NCBI GenBank assembly: GCA_037349105.1
Contig: JAYJMM010000009.1
Span: 3,575,001 to 3,639,000 of the forward strand
Source: Limnomonas spitsbergensis
Taxonomy: Eukaryota; Chlorophyta; Chlorophyceae; Chlamydomonadales
Length of the DNA: 64,000 nucleotides
Direction of reading: 5' to 3'
A model generated the notes under the pieces. That model saw only the letters and a list, made by a program, of their open reading frames with translations. It did not search any database and had not been told where the DNA came from. This document shows positions 55,801 through 63,640 of the stretch, in pieces; position 1 is the stretch's first letter, and each line of letters begins with the position of its first letter. Made by a program: the position numbers and the translations under genes.

Positions 55801-58800
55801 GGATTAAGGAAGCCACCCATTCCGGACAAAGCATGGGACATGGCCAACGCAGGGCAGGGACTCGGTGGAGGCGGGGAGAGTGTGATACGGTACTAAACAA
55901 AAGATACGCAAACAAGTGCGCGTGGATTAAGGAAGCCGCCCATTTCGGACAAAGCATGGGACATGTGGGTGTACCGCTCACACAGATAATTATGTACCGC
56001 CTTCAGTACCGTACCGCACCTGTCTGGAGCCCATGGCGTCCCCGGTGCGTCTAAGGAAGCGCATGTACTGCACCCATGTCAGCGCTCCTTGGTCCAGCGG
56101 CAGCGTCTCATGTACCGCCTGAAGTACAAAAGTACAGGCGCAGAAAAAAAATGTGGCGATATTGTCAGAAGGGGAGCGTTAAAACCAAAATGCCCTGTCA
56201 AAAAGGATGATTGGGTCGGCGCACAGGCCAGCTGCTACAACAAAAGAGCAACAATTCAAAAGTACAAAAAGCAATAACAACGAACGCAACATGAACAGCA
56301 CTTGTGCAACAGCAATGACAACAGGAGAAACACCAGGAGGAAGAACAAAAGCAACACCCACCTACCCACGCTACACCCCTAGCGTCCACCCACCCACCCT
56401 TCACCCTTAGCGTCCACCCACCCACCCTTCACCCCTAGCGTCCACCCACCCACCCTTCACCCCTAGCGTCCACCCACCCACCCTTCACCCCTAGCGTCCA
56501 CCCACCCACCCTTCACCCCTAGCGTCCACCCACCCACTCTTCACCCCTCGCGTCCACCCACCCACCCTTCACCCCTCGCGTCCACCCACCCACCCATCAC
56601 CCCTCGCGTCCACCCACCCACCCTTCACCCCTAACGTCCACCCACACACCCTTCACCTGTAACGTCCACCCACCCACCCTTCACCCCTCGCGTCCACCCA
56701 CCCGCCTTTCACCCCTAGCGTCCACCCACCCACCATTCACCCCTAACGTCCACCCACCCACCCTTCACCCCTTGCGCCCACCCACCCACCCTTCACTTCC
56801 TCCCGGTCTCTGACGAGTGCGGAAAAGATATCCACACTAACATCCACATTCACACATTTGTGACAGAAGCTGTACTGCACACACATGTACTGCACACCCG
56901 TGATGTACTGCACCAGTCACCGAGGGCCCTGATCACCGAGTCCCTCGCCACTGTACTGTCTGGCTCTGAATCACTGTACTGCCATCCCCCCAAAAGGCTA
57001 CACATGTGCTGTTGTCAATCACTGTACTGCCCCTCCCCCCTACATACACTGCTGTACTGTCTGCCCCACATCACTGTACTGCACCCCCCCCCCCCCCCCA
57101 CATACACACACTCCTGTACTGCCTGCTCCCCATCACTGTACGCCCCCCCCCCCAAAAGGCTTCAACTGTGCTGTTCTCAATCACTGTACTGCCATCCCCT
57201 CCCTCCCCCCCCCACACACTCCTGTACTGTCTGACCCACATCACTGTACTGCCCCCCCCCACACACACTCCTGTACTGCCTGCTCCCATCACTGTACTGC
57301 CAGCCTATCATCCCTGTACCTCTGTGTCGCCTTCGGAGCTGGCGGCCGTCTCGGATTCGATCAGCTGCGCGATGCCCTCGTAAACCTGTAGCAGAAAAAG
57401 GAAAGGGGCATTTTGAAAAAGCAAAGGGGGCTTTTTGAAAAAGCAAAGGGGGCTTTTTGAAAAAGCAAAGGGGGCTTTTTGAAAAAACAAAGGGGGCATT
57501 CTGAAAAAACAAAGGGGGCTTTTTGAAAAACAAAGGGGGCATTTTGAAAAACAAAGGGGCATTTTGAAAAATGGGAAAGGGGCATTTTGAAAAATGGGAA
57601 AGGGGCAGAGGTAAATACAGCATGACACATGAAGCCCCCCCCTCCCCCTCCCACACCTCCCACACCTCCCATCATCCTATTTAGCCTCCTCGGCATCTGC
57701 CAGCACCCCCTTACCCACACTTGTTTCAAATCCCCCACACTTCATTTCATACCTGCTCCCCCCCGCCACACACCTGTTTCAACTCTTCCACACCTCCATC
57801 TACACAAGCTTTCACTCCTCCGCACCTCATGCACACCGCTTCACTCCTGCTTTACTTCTTCAATACCCTTCCACACTTGCTGTGCCTCTTCCTCACCCTT
57901 CCCCACTTGCTGTGTCTCTTCCACACCTTTCCATACCCTTTCCCACTTGCTGTGCCTCTTCCACACCTCATCCACACCTCCCTCCACACCTGCTTTGCCT
58001 CTTCCACGCGTCCCTGCACCTCCTCCACGTCAGCCATCGCAAAGTGCAGCATGGCGCACCCCGGCAGCGCACGCGTCGCACGTGTCAGGACAGCCACTGC
58101 TGCAGCGGGGCCCCCGCCCCCGCCATCAGAGTGCCACCGTGCGTAGTCTAGCCAGACCTGCGGTCGATTGAAGGGGTTTGGGCTAAGGGTTTAGGCTGTA
58201 AGGCCCAGGCTCAACCCTAGCCCCCGCCCCCGGGGCGCTTTTTTGTAGACCATTGTTGCACATTTTACGCATGAGTTATTGCGGCCGTGTGAGTGCTTTG
58301 GTTGGTCGTGTGCCTTTCCTGTTCGCCTTTTCCCAGCTGCCTACCACTGCCGCGTGCGCACCTGGGCTGTTTTTCTCTGTTTGCGTCTCAGGTTTTCTAA
58401 TGTTGGGCAGCCAGCTGTCGACGAGGGCCACATGCGCACCCGGGCTGTTTTTCATGTTAGGGTCTCAAGTTTTCTAGGGTTGGGCGGCCGGACTAACACC
58501 TTGTGAAGTCCCAGCTAAAAAGAATCAGTAACAATTTACGCACTCTAGCTACTTCATAATTTGCCCTTGTGGGGGTAAAGGGGTTATAAAACTTCCGATA
58601 GGGGGTATAGGGGCTAAAGAACTCGAATCAAACCCAATCCCCATATTAGGGTATTCGATTCAGAGGGTTCAACCCCCAACCCTTGCCCTACAAACTCTAA
58701 TGAGGTATAGCGTTCAAGGCCAGCCTCACTTTCTGCATCTTCGGAGCCGCCTGGAAGCTGATTAGCAGCTGGCCACGCATACATCAATTCATCATTCCAC

Positions 58801-61800
58801 CCAGCAGGTTCAGGGTTCAAGGCTAAAGGTTCAAGTTAAACCTCTTAGAGTTATATAGCCATATTACTTCACCTCTGGGCAAGCCTGGAAGCTGATCAGC
58901 AGCTGGACACACATAGATCAATTCGTCATACAAAAACAGCATGTTAAGGGGTTAAGGCCTAGGGTTCAAGTTAAACCTCAAAGAGTCATGCAAGTACTTT
59001 ATATTTGATTTGCCTTCCCTCGGGTATGAAAACACGATTTCTTTTAATGCTGTCCTCAGGGCAAACTTTGTACCACAACTATTATTTTCTGACTGAAATC
59101 TGGCGTTGGCAAAGAGTAATTAGTCATTTCGTGGATCCCTCAACCCCAAACAACGTTAATTATGAGGGAAGTCAAAGCAAATCTACAGTGGCCACATCCC
59201 ATCACCGAAGGATAAGCCTGGAAGCTCCATACCGTATAGGTCAAGGGTTTAGGGCCCTGGGTTCAAGTTAAACCTCATAGATTCATATAGCCATAACCCC
59301 ACACCTCAGGATACGCCTGGAAGCTGATCAGCATCTGGTCGTATGCCAAGGCGGTACGCGCTGTGTGTGTCACCGGGTCCAGTCGCTGCGGGTTGCTCCG
59401 CTCGTACGTTGCGTACTCCCGCCACAGCAACATCTGGTTTGACTGCAACAACCCGCCGCGCCCTGGATGTTGCGAGTGTGGGGGAAGGGTGGGGTGCGGT
59501 ACATTTGAAGCTGTTGTTGCGGCATCATCTGGTTGGACTGCAACCGCCCGCCATTCCCTGGGTGTTGCAAGTGTGTGTGTGGGGGGGTGGGGTGCGGTAC
59601 ATGTGAAGCTGTTGTTGCAGCATCATCTGGTTGGACTGCAACAACCCGCCGCGCCCTGGATGTTGCAAGTGTAGGGGAGGGGTGGGTTGCGGTACATTTG
59701 AAGCTGTTATTGCGGCAACATCTGGTTGGACTGCAACAGCCCGCCACACGCTGGATGTTGCGAGTGTGGGGGAGGGGTGGGGTGCGGTACATTTGAAGCT
59801 GTTGTTGCAGCAACATCTGGTTGGACTGCAACAACCCGCAGCGCCCTGGATGTTGCAAGTGTGGGGGAGGGGTGGGGTGCGGTACATTTGAAGCTGTTGT
59901 TGCGGCATCATCTGTTTTAAACGCAACAGCCCGCCGCGCCCTGGGTGTTGCGGGCACGCCAAAGAAGCAGCAACAGCTTAAAATGCAGGGATGTACACTT
60001 GAAGAAGCTGGCCAGAAGGTGTCTGGCGTCCCTTAACCCTTTACTAAGAAAACGCTCACACTTGGGAGCCGGCATGAGAACCTGCACCCCGCAGTTCCTT
60101 TCATTTCAAGACTCTACCCCTCACCCGGCTGTATGGGTGCCAGCAGCATGAGATTGAGCAGATCATTCTTCATTTAATATTACCGTAGATTTGATTAGCC
60201 CTCCCTCAGGTATAACACAAAATCTGTTTGAAGTGCCCTCGGGGGAAGTTATCAACTAAGACTCTTAATTTCTGATTGAAAACTGGCGTTGACAATCGAT
60301 CATTAGTAAATGCAATGATCCCACAACCCCAAACAAAGATATGAGGGAAGGCTAAGCAAATATATAGTAATTTACTTTTTTAGTTTGCATTTTCCCCCAA
60401 GGCCCCACCTACCCGTCTCCATGGGCACCAGCACCATGAGATTGAGCAACCCTTCAATTATTTTTAATTATTTTTACCATTTATTTTCTCGATTTTTAGT
60501 TAACAATTTCAAAACTCCACCACCCACACGGCTCCATAGACAGCACCATGAGGTCAAACAGATATTTATTTATTTTAGGATGACAATAACTGCTGCATTC
60601 TCACTTTTTCCAGTTCAAATTTGCAGAGCTCCACCACCCACACGGCTCCATGGGCAGCAGCATGAGGATGCCGGTAATTCCACACAATATAAATTCAACA
60701 ATTATTTGATCTCATATATCATTTAATTTACATTCATTATCAATTAAATGTTTTAAAACATTTTATGCCTACTTCTGATCTCCCTTCTGATATCTACTTC
60801 CCCAAGGCCCCACCACCCACCCGGCTCCATGGGCAGCACCATGAGGTCGAGCTAAAATTTATTTATTTAGTAACCGTAAAATGCCTTAGGGTCCGCGCAC
60901 CCCCCAAAAAGTATTTCTTTGTTTTCGTCGCGCAGCTTAAATTAATTTAATAAACGGCTGCGCAGCTGCACACTTTTTTAAACTTATTTTATTTAATCGC
61001 CGCGCAGGGGTCTTATCAGGCACTTTTCGACTTTCCGCGCACCGATTACGACGGAAACCCAAGTTCAACGCCGCGCACCGCTGATTTTTGAATTATTATT
61101 AGCGCGCAGCATGTCCGCGCACCCCAATCATTAATTAATTTTGAGCAAAGTCATTCTAAAGGCATTCGACGGCATTCTTACATTTGCCGTTTTGTTTTCC
61201 TTTTGTACCTTCACACTGTGAAGGCCCCACCACCCACCTGGCTCCATGGGCAGCAAAACATGAGTTCAAGCAGATCTCTATTTCTTTACACCAGTCTTTA
61301 CACCAGTCTCTACACCAGTCTTTACACCAGTCTTTACACCAGTCTTTACACCAGTCTTTACACCAGTCTTTACACCAGTCTTTACACCAGTCTTTACACC
61401 AGTCTTTACACCAGTCTTTACACCAGTCTTTACACCAGTCTTTACACCAGTCTTTACACCAGTCTTTACACCAGTCTTTACACCAGTCTTTACACCAGTC
61501 TTTACACCAGTATAGCCAGGCTTTGGCCTCCGGAGCCACCAAGCTTGCAAGTTTGCAAGTTCTTAAAGACCGTACTTTTTGCTGCCAAAATAAATCCACC
61601 ACCCACCCGGCTCCAAGGGCAGCGCCATGAGATTGAGCAGCTCCGTATTTATTTTTAGATTACATTTATTTAATATGATATTGACCGTTTTATTTTAATT
61701 TTCGAAGTTCACATCGTGAAGGCCCCACCACCCACCTGGCTCCAAGGGCAGCACCATGAGATTGGGAAAACCTTTTTTTGCATAGTACATTTACCGTTTA

Positions 61801-62049
61801 ATTTTAAATTTTGAAGTGAACATAGTGAAGGCCCCACCACCCACCCGGCTCCATGGGCAGCATGGAGGAAATAAGTGTAGATGTGTGGAAAATGTGTGGG
61901 TATGGGGGAGAGGGTGTGAATGTGTGAGGGCCCCACCACCCACCTGGCTCCATGGGCAGCACCATGAGGTTGAGCAGCTCCGTCTTGCGCTTGCGGTCTC
62001 GGAGCGACTGCCTTGCCGCTTGGTACCTCGGCTTCCAGTCCTCAAGCAT
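43895..62049 (-). CDS. Cleavage stimulation factor 77-kDa subunit (CstF-77), 13 exons, N-terminus outside window
   Basis: Scaffold of the CstF complex in pre-mRNA 3'-end cleavage and polyadenylation, nuclear. Exons in transcript order: 62049-61944, 59462-59305, 58157-57990, 57385-57320, 56118-56020, 55705-55613, 52293-52185, 51564-51428, 50603-50496, 48708-48604, 47779-47647, 45088-44669, 44163-43895. All are GT-AG and all phases match, giving about 657 residues. HAT repeats (half-a-TPR) match the family: MLEDWKPRYQAARQ, WREYATYERSNPQRLDP, ALAYDQMLISFQAYPEVW, CAMLHFAMADVEE, WVQYMRFLRRTGDAMGS, IYAAAALLEWQVGHESGVAA, EYVLQYHRFLCDIGDTDNAR, WRRFVQFEYELGNIVAAQQV, ERRARQALGEQ, then LGYSLDLSSET. The end is a Pro/Gly/Tyr-rich tail (PPYGGAPFHGGPPYGHPGG to a basic GGRGPGREREQDLRGDPRG), in the place of the Pro-rich monkeytail that binds CstF-64. 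About 200-250 N-terminal residues lie beyond 64000. Confidence 0.92.
44602..44632 (-). repeat. Exon-edge echo, donor side of CstF-77 exon 45088-44669
   Basis: GGACAAACCTTTATCGTGGC then ATGCCTA copies GGACAAACCTGCGTCGTGGT then ATGCTTC at 44661-44687 (plus-strand reading), which spans the functional donor. Elsewhere in this intron two ~110-bp related blocks (44170-44340) share AATTTTGAA, CCCGATCA and CCCCAG-type sequence. Confidence 0.7.
45100..46630 (-). repeat. Degenerate telomere-like intron repeat, G-rich on plus strand
   Basis: GGGTTTAGGGTTGAGGG and GGTTTGGGGTTAAGGG blocks fill 45105-45310 and 46020-46600. On the CstF-77 sense strand these read CCCTAAACCCT, the same strand bias as in the plus-strand genes. 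A (GAT)n run lies at 45656-45680. 45320-46020 has no gene; CACCTCTAGGCCC..CCGGGGGCCCTC is duplicated at about 45795-45845 and 45920-45970. Confidence 0.85.
46640..47640 (-). repeat. Exon-edge echoes, donor side of CstF-77 exon 47779-47647; 123-bp unit, 8 copies
   Basis: Each unit (plus-strand reading) holds CACACCTAGCACCAGGTCCA, GGCGGGATCGCCCGTCTTCA or GGGGGTGGCGCCCAGCTTCC, GGTCGAAGCAGGCTCGGGTG and ATGATTGACC. It copies the last ~65 exon bases and donor, plus ACCCTAAACCCTTTTCAAAC spacer. Units nearest the exon (47270-47640) keep the exon's GGCGCCCAG. Farther ones share a diverged GATCGCCCGT type, so two amplification waves are visible. Confidence 0.95.
47860..48215 (-). repeat. Exon-edge echoes, acceptor side of CstF-77 exon 47779-47647, 3 copies
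   Basis: Plus-strand GAGGCACCAGTGCCCCTTCC then ATACCCTGAAGG (47873), GGCACAACTGCCCCTTCC (47992) and GAGGCACAACTGCCCTTTCC then ATACCCTGGG (48116) copy GGAGGCACCACTGCCCCTTC then CATACCCTGAGG at the functional acceptor. Units are about 120 bp apart. Confidence 0.9.
48230..48345 (+). repeat. 5'-truncated copy of TIR element family F3
   Basis: TTTCGACCCAAACTCT, GGCTGAAAACTGG and the end GATGAGGGCAGGCCAAGCAA then ATCGACAG match the inner part and right end of 48868-49092. Confidence 0.6.
48868..49092. mobile_element. 225-bp TIR element family F3, reference copy
   Basis: Left TIR CATTTGCATCCCGGTGTAGC then GTAGATTTGATTTGCCTTCC is the inverse of the right end GGAAGGCAAATCAAATCTAC then AGTACCGGTATTGCAAATG. 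That is ~45 bp with a few mismatches. The interior is AT-rich with no coding capacity. Copies lie at 58998-59192 and 60180-60370, with fragments at 2804 and 48230. It sits in the CstF-77 intron between exons 50603-50496 and 48708-48604. Confidence 0.8.
49200..49380 (+). repeat. Dispersed repeat family F2, plus-strand copy
   Basis: CTGAGCTGCCGACGAGGGCC, GCGCACCCGGGCTGTTTCCT, GTGTCAGCATCTCAATTTTT and CAGGGTTGGGCGGCCAGCCT align with the other F2 copies. Confidence 0.7.
49446..49534 (+). mobile_element. Hairpin-tailed ~88-bp element, copy c
   Basis: GGTAACGGCGCGGATGTGGC, CAAGCTGC, TTTACCTCC, then ACGACCTAATAGGGCGT hairpin and a CTTTCCTTTCCTTCCT tail. (ACTATA)n follows. From 49540 to 50100 I see only degenerate short repeats around ACATTGCC and CCACC. 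Confidence 0.65.
50100..50470 (-). repeat. Exon-edge echoes, donor side of CstF-77 exon 50603-50496
   Basis: Two copies (about 50125-50250 and 50355-50470) repeat GGGTGCACATGGCCAGCTGC then CCTGGAACAGGTGCTGGAGG, i.e. the end of the exon for FQGSWPCAPAQ and its donor, plus intron. Hairpin element copy d sits between them. Confidence 0.9.
50260..50344 (+). mobile_element. Hairpin-tailed ~88-bp element, copy d
   Basis: GGTTACGGCGCGGATGTGGC, CCTTAACTCTT, ACGACCCCCACGGGGCGT hairpin, then AGCTTTCCTTCTTC. Flanks CAGCCTTCTCAC and CAGCCTCCACAC suggest a ~12-bp target duplication inside an exon-edge echo. Confidence 0.65.
50640..51240 (-). repeat. Exon-edge echoes, acceptor side of CstF-77 exon 50603-50496, about 7 copies
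   Basis: Plus-strand AGGGAGTCTGTGACCTACTC, CCCAGTGCCTGCCTCGCACG and CCGCTCTACCTGCAAC recurs at about 50660, 50775, 50880, 51000, 51080, 51190 and so on. Each holds an acceptor (GCAG/GTGGAGCGGCGTGC on the sense strand) and the first ~55 exon bases (VERRARQALGEQVTDSL). Similarity is 75-95%. Only the last in transcript order continues into LALLKYQFQGSWPCAPAQ. Confidence 0.95.
51260..51420 (-). repeat. CCCTCCCT-rich tract
   Basis: A homopyrimidine run (plus strand) of CTCCCTTCCTCCC blocks follows the donor of exon 51564-51428 in gene orientation (purine-rich on the sense strand). It could form triplex or G-rich structures. Confidence 0.75.
51825..52184 (-). repeat. Exon-edge echoes, donor side of CstF-77 exon 52293-52185; 32-bp unit, 11 copies
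   Basis: The unit (plus strand) ATCGATGGTACTGAAGTACA then TACCGCATAGGA repeats with only a T/C change (ACTGCATAGG or ACCGCATAGG). On the sense strand each copy is the exon end for VLQYHRFLC plus the donor GTATGT. 32 bp rotates the frame, so long chance frames appear in all registers. C-type copies have an exon end identical to the real one; T-type changes GCG/GT to GCA/GT. Confidence 0.97.
52490..52935 (-). repeat. ~58-bp tandem repeat, 8 copies
   Basis: Plus-strand AAAACCAAGGGTTCATGTCG, AGGTTGAGGGTTTAGGTCCG and AGGATTTAGGTTTT repeat, intronic in CstF-77. 52935-53270 holds related but looser GATTCAGGGTCAAAAGTTAATGATGTA repeats. Confidence 0.85.
53275..53423. mobile_element. 149-bp TIR element (MITE-like)
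   Basis: Left AGTGCTGTGCCATTGC and right TTGGCACAGCACT are inverse over ~13 bp. Nested inverted sequence (GCCATAATTACGGCG and CAATTATGGCG) makes the interior near-palindromic. It interrupts the intronic ATTCAGGGTCAAAAGTTAATGA repeat. Target duplication is not clear. Confidence 0.6.
53651..53740 (+). mobile_element. Hairpin-tailed ~88-bp element, copy e
   Basis: CTAACGGCGCGGATGTGGCT, AAGCTGCGCTGTTTCCTTAA, CCTCC, ACGCCCTAATAGGGCGT perfect hairpin (6-bp stem, 5-base loop), then AGCTTTCTTTCATTCTTTCT. Best-preserved hairpin of the five. Confidence 0.65.
53840..54355 (-). repeat. ~42-bp tandem repeat, about 12 copies
   Basis: Plus-strand GGGTTCAGGGGGTCACACTT, TGTAAAAACAAAAAACTACT and C(A/G)G repeat; CstF-77 intron between exons 55705-55613 and 52293-52185. 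Confidence 0.92.
54530..54712 (-). repeat. Dispersed repeat family F2, minus-strand copy
   Basis: Minus-strand reading GTGAGTGCTTTGGTTGGTCG, GTGCCTTTCCTGTTCCTGCT, GCACCCGGGCTGC and TTTCTAGGGTTGGGCAGCC matches 58255-58505. Confidence 0.7.
54770..55410 (-). repeat. 54-bp tandem repeat, about 11 copies
   Basis: Plus-strand ACCTGCATCTCCTTCACACT, TGACCTCCTTCACACTTGAC and CTCCTTCAAACTTC. Some copies lack one 16-bp sub-unit. 54 bp is 18 codons, which leaves spurious 67-120 codon frames. Confidence 0.93.
55727..55970 (-). repeat. ~120-bp duplication, 2 copies
   Basis: GGGACTCGGTGGAGGCGGGG, CAAGTGCGCGTGGATTAAGG and GGACAAAGCATGGGACATG occur at 55735-55842 and 55858-55964, in the intron upstream of CstF-77 exon 55705-55613. 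Confidence 0.85.
56380..56800 (-). repeat. 28-bp tandem repeat, about 15 copies
   Basis: Plus-strand CGTCCACCCACCCACCCTTC then ACCCCTAG, with CTCG and CTAACG variants. G-rich on the CstF-77 sense strand, the opposite of most introns here. From 56800 to 57315 short blocks around CACTGTACTGCC and CACACTCCTGTACTG repeat irregularly. Confidence 0.92.
57388..57610 (-). repeat. ~22-bp tandem repeat, about 10 copies
   Basis: GAAAAAGCAAAGGGGGCTTT then TT, drifting to GGGGCATTTTGAAAAATGGG. On the sense strand it lies directly upstream of the acceptor of exon 57385-57320 and is a pyrimidine-rich tract with many C-T runs. Confidence 0.88.
57780..57989 (-). repeat. Exon-edge echoes, donor side of CstF-77 exon 58157-57990
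   Basis: CACACCTGCTTTGCCTCTTC at the functional donor is followed in gene direction by CACTTGCTGTGCCTCTTC and CACTTGCTGTGTCTCTTC units about every 50-55 bp (57866-57990). 57720-57860 holds weaker CTTCCACACTTG-type copies. Confidence 0.8.
58255..58505 (+). repeat. Dispersed repeat family F2, longest copy
   Basis: GCATGAGTTATTGCGGCCGT, GTGAGTGCTTTGGTTGGTCG, GTGCCTTTCCTGTTCGCC, CCCAGCTGCC, GCACCTGGGCTG, GTCTCAGGTTTTCTAATGTT and GGGCAGCC, then a second GCACCCGGGCTG to GGGTTGGGCGGCC block. It looks like a tandem of a full and a partial unit. Confidence 0.7.
58700..58990 (-). repeat. Exon-edge echoes, donor side of CstF-77 exon 59462-59305
   Basis: Two copies, near 58740-58800 and 58870-58930, read (plus strand) GCCTGGAAGCTGATTAGCAG then CTGG(A/C)CACRCATA. 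They copy the end of the exon (GCCTGGAAGCTGATCAGCAT then CTGGTCGTATGCC at 59316-59349) for AYDQMLISFQAYPE. A third, shorter GCCTGGAAGCTCCATACCGT lies near 59215. Confidence 0.85.
58998..59192. mobile_element. TIR element family F3, second copy
   Basis: TATTTGATTTGCCTTCCCTC and GAGGGAAGTCAAAGCAAATC then TACAG ends, with the shared interior TTTCTGACTGAAATCTGGCG. It is inserted among the exon-edge echoes of CstF-77 exon 59462-59305. Confidence 0.75.
59465..60005 (-). repeat. Exon-edge echoes, acceptor side of CstF-77 exon 59462-59305; ~97-bp unit, about 5 copies
   Basis: Plus-strand CATCTGGTTGGACTGCAACA, ACCCGCCGCGCCCTGGATGT and TGCAAGTGTGGGGGAGGGGT repeat. On the sense strand each has the acceptor CATCCAG and exon start GGCGCGGCGGGTTGTTGCAG then TCAAACCAGATG, followed by CAACAGCTTCAAATGTACCG in place of the exon's next bases. 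The real exon is the last in transcript order. Confidence 0.95.
60180..60370. mobile_element. TIR element family F3, third copy
   Basis: CCGTAGATTTGATTAGCCCT and GAGGGAAGGCTAAGCAAATA ends match the family. Interior GATTGAAAACTGGCGTTGAC is shared with the other copies. Confidence 0.72.
61289..61512. repeat. 12-bp tandem repeat, about 19 copies
   Basis: CAGTCTTTACAC plus C, almost perfect; one unit reads CAGTCTCTACAC. 12 bp is 4 codons, which leaves ~150-codon frames on both strands (YTSL, HQSL, KDWC, VKTG repeats). These are not genes. Confidence 0.97.
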
Positions 62050-63640
62050 CTGAGGCGGGCCAGGTGTGGAACATGAGGTGTGAAAAATGAGGTTCAGGGA
62101 TCAGGGGGCTGGGTAAGTAGGGTTTGGGGTCTGGTACCTCGGCTTCCAGTCCTCAAGCATATGAGGCACGCCAGGTGTGGAACATAAGGTATGAAGAAGG
62201 GGGTTCAGGGATCAGGGGGGTGGGTGGGTAGGGTTTAGGGTCTGGTACCTCAGCATCCAGTCTTCAAGCATATGAGGCAGGCCAGGTGTGGAAAACGAGG
62301 TGTGAAAATGGGGGTTCAGGGATCAGGGGGGTGGGTGGGTAGGGTTTAGGGTCTGGTACCTAGGCTTCCAGTCTTCAAGCATATGAGGCAGGCCAGGTGT
62401 GGAACACGAGGTGTGAAAAGGGGGGTTCAGGGATCAGGGGCTGGGTGGGTTAGGTTTAGGGTCTGGTACCTCGGCTTCCAGTCCTCAAGCATCTGAGACA
62501 GGCCATGTGTGGAACACGAATTGTGAAAGGAGGTTCAGGGATCAGGGGGCTGGGTGGGTAGGGTTAAGGGTCTGGTACCTCAGCTTCCAGTCCTCAAGCA
62601 TCTGAGGCGGGCCAGGTGTGGAAAACAAGGTGTGGAAAAGGGAATTCAGGGATCAGGGGGCTGGGTGGGTAGGGTTTGGGGTCTGGTGCCTCGGCTGCCA
62701 GTCCTTAAGCATCTGAGGCAGGTCAGGTGTGGAACACGAGGTGTTGAGAAGGGGGTTCAGGAATCAGGGGGGTGGGTGGGTAGGGTTTAGGATCTGGAAC
62801 CTCAGCTTCCAGTCCTCAAGCATCTGAAGCAGGCCAGGTGTGGAACACGAGGTGTGGAAAAGGGAATTCAGAGATCAGGGGGCTGGGTGGGTAGGGTTAA
62901 GGGTCTGGTACCTCGGCATCCAGGTCTTAAGCATCTGAGGCAGGCCAGGTGTGGAACGCGAGTTGTGAAAGGAGGTTCAGGGATCAGGGGGCTGGGTGGG
63001 TACGGTTAAGGGTCTGGTACCCAGGCTGCCAGTCCTTAAGCATCTGAGGCAGGCCAGGTGTGGAAAACGAGGTGTGAAACAGAGGGTTCAGGGATCAAAG
63101 GGGTGGGTGGGTAGGGTTTAGGGTCTGGTACCTTGCCTTCCAGTCCTCAAGCATCTGAGGCAGGCCAGGTGTGGAACACGAGGTGTGAAAAAGGGGGTTC
63201 AGGGATCAGGGGGATCGTTGGGTAGGGTTAAGGGTCTGGTACCTCGGCATCCAGGTCTTAAGCATCTGAGGCAGGCCAGGTGTGGAACACTAGGTGTGAA
63301 ACAGAGGGTTCAGGGATCAGAAGGGTGGGTGGTAGGGTTTAGGGTCTGGTACATCGCCTTCCAGTCCTCAAGCATCTGAGGCAGGCCAGGTGTGGAACAC
63401 GAGGTGTGAAAAAGGGGGTTCGGGGATCAGGGGGGTCGTTGGGTAGGGTTAAGGGTCTGGTACCTCGGCATCCAGGTCTTAAGCATCTGAGACAGGCCAG
63501 GTGTGGAAAACGAGGTCTGAAAAGGAAGTTTAGGGATCAGGGGGGTGGGTGGGTAGGGCTTAGGGTCTGGTACCTTGGCTTCCAGTCCTCAAGCATCTGA
63601 GGCAGGCCAGGTGTGGAAACGGGGGTAAGGGTTTAGGGGG
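62050..63640 (-). repeat. Exon-edge echoes, acceptor side of CstF-77 exon 62049-61944; ~111-bp unit, 14 copies
   Basis: Each unit (plus strand) has GGTACCTCGGCTTCCAGTCC, TCAAGCATCTGAGGCAGGCC, AGGTGTGGAACACGAGGTGT and a GGTTCAGGGATCAGGGGGGT spacer. On the sense strand that is the acceptor (GCCTCAG) and first 28 bases of the exon for MLEDWKPRY. Units start at about 62131, 62242, 62353, 62463 and so on to 63568. All keep a CAG acceptor or near variant, so the exon is preceded by about 14 decoy 3' splice sites. Confidence 0.96.

Larger units (their letters stand above)
60100..61870 (-). repeat. Exon-edge echoes, donor side of CstF-77 exon 62049-61944, about 9 copies
   Basis: Plus-strand GGCCCCACCACCCACCTGGC, TCCATGGGCAGCACCATGAG and GTTGAGCAGCTCC spans the functional donor. 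It recurs near 61828, 61720, 61593, 61218, 60803, 60630, 60517, 60405 and 60120. Spacing is irregular because AT-rich sequence, a 12-bp array and an F3 element have entered between copies. Confidence 0.93.

Noticed and set aside
61156..61658. ~150-codon open frames with YTSL, HQSL or KDWC repeats
   Set aside because: Product of a perfect 12-bp repeat in a CstF-77 intron.
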